A DNA stretch of 64,000 bases from contig CAUYUJ010014172.1 in the NCBI GenBank assembly GCA_963575745.1, positions 893,501 to 957,500 of the forward strand, given 5' to 3'. The notes under the pieces were generated by a model. The model saw nothing but the letters and a program-made list of their open reading frames with translations, was not told the origin of the DNA and searched no databases. The first letter of the stretch is position 1. Each line of letters opens with the position of its first letter. This document shows, piece after piece, positions 59,382 through 64,000 of the stretch. The position numbers and the translations under genes were made by a program. Origin of the DNA: Prorocentrum cordatum. Its lineage: Eukaryota; Sar; Dinophyceae; Prorocentrales; Prorocentraceae.

Positions 59382-60600
59382 TCAGCAGTCAGACAGTTCG
59401 TCCGCGTCCTGTTCTTCAGAACGCTCGACTCTCTCTCCAAGCTTTAGAGCTTCGCCTTCATTGAGGCCGAACGCTTGGAGGATGTCGGCAAGGCAGACCG
59501 TGCAATTTGGGCCCGCTCTGGGCCCAATCTTCTTCTCTCGAGGCTGGGCCCCTGACTCTTTCTCAAGACACCCCAACCACGCTCTCGCCGCCCCCCCAGG
59601 AGTCCTCCAGGGGCCCAGCTTGAGAGGTATGTTGGGGTGCTTCCCCTTCAAGACCGCCTTGGTATTCCTCTTACCAGGGTCTACTAGGGCCCTCTGCGAG
59701 CCTAGACACATGGAACGTAACCCTGGACCCTGAGGAGGCCGTCGCGTACCCTCCACAGGTCGAACGAAAAACAATTGGAGGGTGATCGACCTCCAAAACT
59801 TCAAGCTCCAGGAGACAGCGTTCCCGAAAGAGCCAAGGCATTTGACTGCTGTCTTTGGCCAGCTCGGCCACTTCAGGGGGCAGCTCTACACTATGGCCTG
59901 CGGCGGAGGAGGCTTGGGCGGAGGGAGTAGTAGAAGCAGCAGCAGCCTCTTATTCCTCCCTCCTCGCCCTCGCAATACCTTCCTCCATCTCGCCATCAGC
60001 TTCAAGCGATATCATGGTGAGCCCCTGGGCTCCTACATTGTCAAAAACTTCCTGGTTGGCATAGTGGGCTTCGGCCCTGTTGATATACTTCACAAGCATC
60101 CGCGCCAGGCTGAGCATTCCTTTGGCCATCAAGACCACCTCTTTGTTCCTGCGGGCGAGCGCTGCCCCAGCCTTTGCCAGCCGATCTGCCGCTTGATTGC
60201 CTTCATGCTCAAACAGCGAGAGGCGCCCTTCCCGAACATCGGTCATGCTGGTGTGTGCAGGAACTTTTTTGAAGGTGATGTCGGCCGGCATTCCTTCAAG
60301 GAAAGTCTGCTTCCAAAGGTGAGCGGGCAGGTTGTCGGGCCTGACTGCCCACTTCGGGCACCAGCAACACTGCAACGCCCCTTTACAGTCAGTGTACACT
60401 GTGAATGAGCCTACAAGATGTTTGAGGGCCATGCGAATGGCGTAATCCTCGCCATCCCTGGCCACCTGGTCAGGGCAAACATCTGGTGGGACTGCCCCAT
60501 GCCATGCAGCCAAAGGACGGAGTTCCCTGTCAACTATCGCCACTCCCCGACCCACGACTCGAAACGAGGGGCAGAGGCCATCCATGCCTGACCCATCGCA
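59382..60600 (-). pseudogene. LINE ORF2 C-terminus: RNase H and terminal region
   Basis: Non-LTR elements of dinoflagellates often carry an RNase H after RT. Here the frame after the T run gives FFCDGSGMDG (first Asp), GEDYAIRMALKHL (Glu), FTVYTDCKGALQC (Asp) and FEHEGNQAADRLAKAG (last Asp), so all four RNase H acidic residues appear. The ORF 59950-60585 ends in REE. Downstream, in other frames, VDHPPIVFRSTCGGYATASS (about 59,790) and LKGKHPNIPLKLGPW (about 59,640) match the Cys-containing C-terminal segment of these elements. Frameshifts between them mark it as decayed. Confidence 0.68.
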
Positions 60601-60608
60601 AAAAAAAA
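60600..60608 (-). other. Poly-T slip point in the LINE
   Basis: Nine T on the minus strand. Upstream LEPGHFF reads in one frame and downstream CDGSGMDG in the next. Removing one T would join them. Confidence 0.6.
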
Positions 60609-61471
60609 TGTCCCGGCTCTAGAGCTAGAGGCGGCCCTTGGCCCGACGCCTGGAATTCCCAACTGGGATCCCACTTGGGTCGCCCGAAAGCCTGGCACGG
60701 GTCTGGGAGGATGCCCCTGGCAAACTTCTCCTGCAGATCCTCTGAGCATCCCTGTAGCCTGTTCAGCGGCCCTTTCAGCTCTTCTGGCAGGAATTCACTC
60801 CTCCAAGCCAGTCTCGCAGGACAAGAAAAATGGCGATGAAAGAGCGTGCTTCTTTCTGCTCCACAGATGAGGCAGTGGCACGGCAGCATGGGATCGTGTT
60901 GGTGCAAGCGAAATTGCGACCAATGAGACCCAATGGAGGGGGAGGAGGAGGAGGAGGAGGAGGAGGAGGAGGAGGAGGAGGAGGAGGAAGAGGAGAGAGA
61001 GAGGAGAGGGAGGAGGAGGAGGAGGAGGAGGAGGAGGAGGAGGAGGAGGAGGGAGGAGGAGGGAGGAGGAAGAAGAGGAGGAGGAGGAGGAGGAGGAGGA
61101 CTCAAACGAGGAGGATCAGTCGAGCCTCGGGGGTCCCTCCTGAGCCCCGTCTGGGGCCAGCTGGGGGCCACTGGAGCCTCCCTGGCAGCACCTTCGGCCT
61201 GGACCACAACCTGACCTCCGACTTCGTGAAGAGGAATCACCATGTTACCCCAGCGAAGCAGGCGAATAGCCAGATGGCCATGTTCCAATGTGGCTCTCAA
61301 GAGGAGGCGGAGGAGGAGGGGACGTCGAAGTAAGCTTGCGAAGGGAGTGGCGCTATTGCATCCTCGACGAAGTGCGAGGGAACTCACCGCGCCAGATCTG
61401 GCGACGGGCGCAGGCGTCCGCCCTGGGAGGGATCCCGTACAGTTGGAGGCAGCACTTGATCCGTTGAGCAT
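60609..61471 (-). pseudogene. LINE ORF2 segment before RNase H, split by a GGA tract
   Basis: CHCLICGAERSTLFHRHFSC (about 60,850-60,895; CX2CX8HX4C) is the zinc knuckle between RT and RNase H. RLAWRSEFLPEELKGPLNRL follows. Upstream of the purine tract, ATLEHGHLAIRLLRWGNMVI, then PLHEVGGQVVVQAEGAAREA (about 61,180-61,290) appears to be LINE coding sequence. The intervening (CCT/GGA)n at 60,934-61,110 keeps the frame open by chance as poly-Ser/Leu/Pro. RT catalytic motifs are not present in the window. Confidence 0.55.
60934..61110 (+). repeat. (GGA)n tract inside the LINE
   Basis: Expanded purine repeat within retroelement coding sequence. It suggests microsatellite growth after insertion. 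Confidence 0.9.
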
Positions 61472-62144
61472 CAGAAGCCCGAGTCCAAATAAACTCGCTT
61501 CCTCTTTTGCTATAGCGCAGCCAATTTACGTAAAGTCCAGGGCGTGACCAGGTCTACAGCGGTGCCTCTGTCACGAACTTCCTCGTGGCTTGGCTTGCAG
61601 ACTAGGAGGCGGCAGAGACGAAAGAAGATCACAGCAGCGCGCCACGATCTGGACGCATGGCAGCACAAACGCTACTGAATGCGAACATGATCAACCCACG
61701 AACCGGCCCGTGGACGTTTCACAACTTGCTTTATCACATGGAAATCCGCCGGCCCCACGCAAACTTGGCACCCGGGACAGTTGACCAACTAAAAGAGAAC
61801 CCTGGGCCCGCGCCCTTTTCGGGAAATAAAAACACGACATCGCGATTGGCGAGGCGTGTGGCGCATCAGGGCAGCGAGCGAAAGGAAGGATGGATCCTGA
61901 ACAAAGTGAAAATTTTCATGGATCGCGCAGACTTGCGCGATCGTGTCTTTCCAATAGCGCAGATCGGTCGATGCCGACCGACCAGGCAACTGGTGGCGTT
62001 CACACATGAAAGCCGGCGTTGGGGTCGCGCCGCGTCGACACGACACGAAACTGCCAGATGTCAGATCTTGCTGAGGCCAAATGGATTCATTCAAAAAAGC
62101 AGCGGTCTCCAAGGGTTCAATCATCGGATTCAAGATCGAAATCG
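61472..62144. other. No gene supported
   Basis: A 262-codon plus frame (61657-62445) overlaps the EF-hand pseudogene on the other strand and lacks motifs. Probably 3' flank of the retroposed copy. Confidence 0.35.
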
Positions 62145-62492
62145 TCATGCTTCGATCGGGAAAGCATGCCGAAACTCAGCCTTGGTAAGTTTGCCATTCC
62201 AATTCCTATCAAACTCATCAACTGTGTCCTGCAAGTCCCTCTTCTTATCTTGCGGTGGCATCATAATGCAACATAGCAGCGCGTACAACTCGGCTCTGTT
62301 GAGAAGCCCCTTGGATCCAATGAACTCATTGAAAAGCTTGTTGATACACTTCCGGTCATTCTTCTTAGCCTTCCCGCGATTCGAGATGCGTTCGAGAGCC
62401 AGTTGCGCCCTCCCTGCCCGCATGTCTACGCTGAACTCGTTGTGAATCTGCGCATCTTCCCACGCAGTCTGAGCCCACTGAAGTTTTGCCAA
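62145..62492 (-). other. EF-hand segment of the retroposed copy
   Basis: The last EF loop, DRNWNGKLTKAE, is canonical (D-x-N-x-N-G-K-L-x-x-x-E), flanked by helices TVDEF and FRHAF. A preceding helix-loop-helix, NKLFNEFIGSKGLLNRAELY, is a degenerate partner. This predicts Ca2+ binding in the ancestral protein. Confidence 0.75.
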
Positions 62493-62576
62493 GCGAGCTG
62501 GCTCGTCAAGGGGCCCAGTTCGGTGGCCAATTGTGGGATCGCGCCCGTGGCCGCAGATGATGCAAACTCGCCTTCA

Positions 62577-62875
62577 GTCTTTCACAACAAACTCCAGCCT
62601 GCCATTAAGGCCGCGAAAGTAGACAGCGTCGGAGCGGCCCGCATGATGAAAATCGTGTTTGGACTGGACGTGTTCCACGTCTCCTACAACAACATAGCAC
62701 CCCAGCATCATCACCATTGGCTGTCCATGTTGAGCCTTCCCGCAAGTATCCTGAGGGTTCGTCGCGAAGTAGACACCAGGACCAAGCATCGAAGACGTAT
62801 CTTTAATGCGATCGATATTTTTGAACCCTGTCCTCAGAATGGACTCAGGAACCATGCAATGGGGCCCTGAGAGGC
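62577..62875 (-). other. PARP-like ADP-ribosyltransferase segment of the retroposed copy
   Basis: ESILRTGFKNIDRIKDTSSM, then LGPGVYFATNPQDTCGKA, MVMMLGCYVVVGDV, SDAVYFRG and LEFVVKD follow the PARP catalytic pattern (I..GF...LGPGVYFA....DSV...EFVV). The usual HGT before it reads HCM here, so the NAD-binding His survives but the Gly-Thr does not. Confidence 0.65.
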
Positions 62876-63241
62876 GGAGGAGTCTGACCTCGGCGGCAAC
62901 CAGGGCAGTTGCGAAGATGAGCTCTGCGACGGCACGGACTGCCCACTGGCTCCATGTACCTGGCGCCACAAGGGCGCCAGGGAGGGCCCTGGCTCCGACC
63001 CTCCACTGGCACGGGCTGTCTGTCGCACCTGTCACCTGGCTCCGTGGTGCTTCCCTTTCTTGCACTTCTCGCAGCAGTGCGTCGGGTGTCACGTGACTAT
63101 GAGGCCGCAGCCCCGCCTGGCGCACGGACGGGGACCCAGGACTGAGGGCGGCAGCGCTCGTTCGGCAGCCGCGGCCATCGCTGCTCTCATGACTGCGCGA
63201 GGAATCGCCACCTGAGCCAGCACGGACTGAGCCAAGAGCGG

Positions 63242-63263
63242 CTTGAGCGAAAATGGCTACGGA
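63242..63263 (-). other. Dinoflagellate spliced-leader relic
   Basis: 22 bases on the minus strand, reading TCCGTAGCCATTTTC then GCTCAAG. They match the conserved dinoflagellate trans-spliced leader at all but one base (C for G in TTTTGG). Just downstream, CTTGGCTCAG and TCCGTGCTGGCTCAG resemble truncated leaders, as seen when recycled cDNAs are trans-spliced again. Confidence 0.85.
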
Positions 63264-64000
63264 AAGAAACTCGCTTCTCTTGGGGTGAGATCTGCTTATT
63301 CTGCTAGCGTTTGCCGACCTTCTGCCAGCGCAAGCGCCCTCGTTTTGCTTCCGCCGGCCTCCGCTTGGCATCCCTTGGGAGGGCATGGCTGTCTTCCGCT
63401 GGCTTCCGTCGACTCTCCGCCAACACAGGGGAGACCGATGGTTTCCGCTGGCCGTCCGCCACCTTCTGCCAAAGAAGGAAAGTCAGCCCCACGATCCCTG
63501 GGAAGCGAGGTCCTTTCGGGCTGGACTTTTCGGGAACACACACACACACATACACCATAAGAAACCACGACCCGTCCTGGAGTCCGAAATCGGCTTCCTC
63601 GAGCTTCAGACAGAACGCCGGTGTTGAAAAATCACGACGTCGCAGGTCTGGGTCGCGTTACTTCTGCGAACCCTTTTTGTTCCACCTTCGCGCGCGAGCA
63701 TCGCGCCGCCTGCGCGCGAACGATCGAAGATCGAAATTCGAAGATCTTGGAGCCTCTTGGACTCTCAGTGGCGTTTGGGGGGCGCTCTCGACTCTTTCCC
63801 TCGAAATCCTCGTCAAGATGGACGCGAACGTGGGTCCAGTGACCGATGTTGAACAGATGCTGTCCCAGGGAAGGGGAGAGAAAGAGGAGTAGGTCCAGAA
63901 GACCGCTGTGAGTCGACCTGGGGAGGATGGGGGAAGAAGGTTCGGGGTGAGGATCCTCGTCGCCACGGCTGGATTCGACTCGAAGTCCTGGTCGGAAAGC
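63264..64000. other. No gene seen
   Basis: Includes a (CA)n at 63,537-63,552 and several TTCCGCTGGC-type short repeats at 63,330-63,470. No motif-bearing frame. Confidence 0.4.

Larger units (their letters stand above)
62145..63263 (-). pseudogene. Retroposed gene copy with spliced leader, PARP-like and EF-hand segments
   Basis: Minus strand, 5' to 3': spliced-leader relic (63263-63242), then ATG at 63190-63188 giving MRAAMAAAAERALPPSVLGP. Next is a Cys-rich HPTHCCEKCKKGKHHGAR, interrupted by two TGA codons. After a frame change comes a PARP-catalytic-like segment (about 62,875-62,577), then TGA 62576-62574. Then in the same frame come 27 codons and a two-EF-hand segment ending at 62145. No intron signature is seen, as expected for a cDNA copy. 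It may derive from one host protein (zinc motif, ADP-ribosyltransferase, calcium sensor). Frame breaks and stops show it is dead. Confidence 0.65.

Noticed and set aside
61657-62445. 262-codon plus-strand ORF
   Set aside because: It overlaps the EF-hand segment on the minus strand, whose loop residues are canonical. The plus translation has no motif.
1-64000. tRNA, rRNA, snRNA or bacterial-type operators and terminators
   Set aside because: No cloverleaf, rRNA or snRNA core was recognised by eye, and bacterial signals are not expected in a dinoflagellate nuclear genome. A covariance-model scan would be needed to exclude small RNAs.

Overview
This window reads as nuclear DNA of a dinoflagellate, and it is almost entirely transposable elements, decayed gene copies and simple or tandem repeats. 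No intact host gene could be supported. The organism call rests on four things. A near-perfect copy of the dinoflagellate trans-spliced leader lies at 63242-63263 (minus), at the head of a retroposed pseudogene. The Ty1/copia, LINE and DIRS-type elements have the protein architectures known from dinoflagellates. A degenerate pentatricopeptide array carries the dinoflagellate-style SYSAAC...CEKDGQWQ signature. The rest is GC-rich and loaded with long (GGA/CCT)n and (ATC)n arrays.

Layout. (1) About 1-15.3 kb, minus strand: a giant copia-like element (A). Its order is a coiled-coil Gag, a Gag with CCCH zinc fingers, protease, integrase, reverse transcriptase and RNase H. These are followed by an extension of more than 2,100 codons that runs off the left edge. 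Reading plus-strand triplets in phase shows no stop in this frame from 4741 to position 2. Part of this frame looks like a Tpt1/KptA RNA 2'-phosphotransferase, which is the most interesting signal in the window. The frame carries six in-frame stops and one gag/pol frame change. (2) 15.3-29.4 kb: non-LTR retrotransposon debris, 90-bp minisatellites, kilobase-scale purine tracts and a decayed PPR array. (3) 29,655-36,438: a tyrosine-recombinase (DIRS/Ngaro-type) retroelement with A1-ORFs-B1-A2-B2 split direct repeats, apparently inserted into an (ATC)n microsatellite. (4) 36.9-45 kb: an unrecognised decayed coding block and a 163-bp foldback element. (5) 45,358-52,015: a structurally complete second copia element (B). 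It has identical 104-bp LTRs, a 5-bp target duplication, a primer site, a polypurine tract and a GGGGGGC slippery heptamer between gag and pol. It interrupts an 84-bp satellite. (6) 52-59 kb: composite satellite, minisatellite and microsatellite DNA. (7) 59.4-61.5 kb: the C-terminal half of a LINE ORF2 with RNase H. (8) 62.1-63.3 kb: the spliced-leader-bearing retroposed pseudogene, with PARP-like and EF-hand segments.

The parts do not form a pathway. They record several retrotransposition routes acting on one locus: copia integrase, LINE, DIRS recombinase and mRNA recycling. Functions are inferred from motifs read by eye. No database search was possible, and names of families come from recognised motifs.
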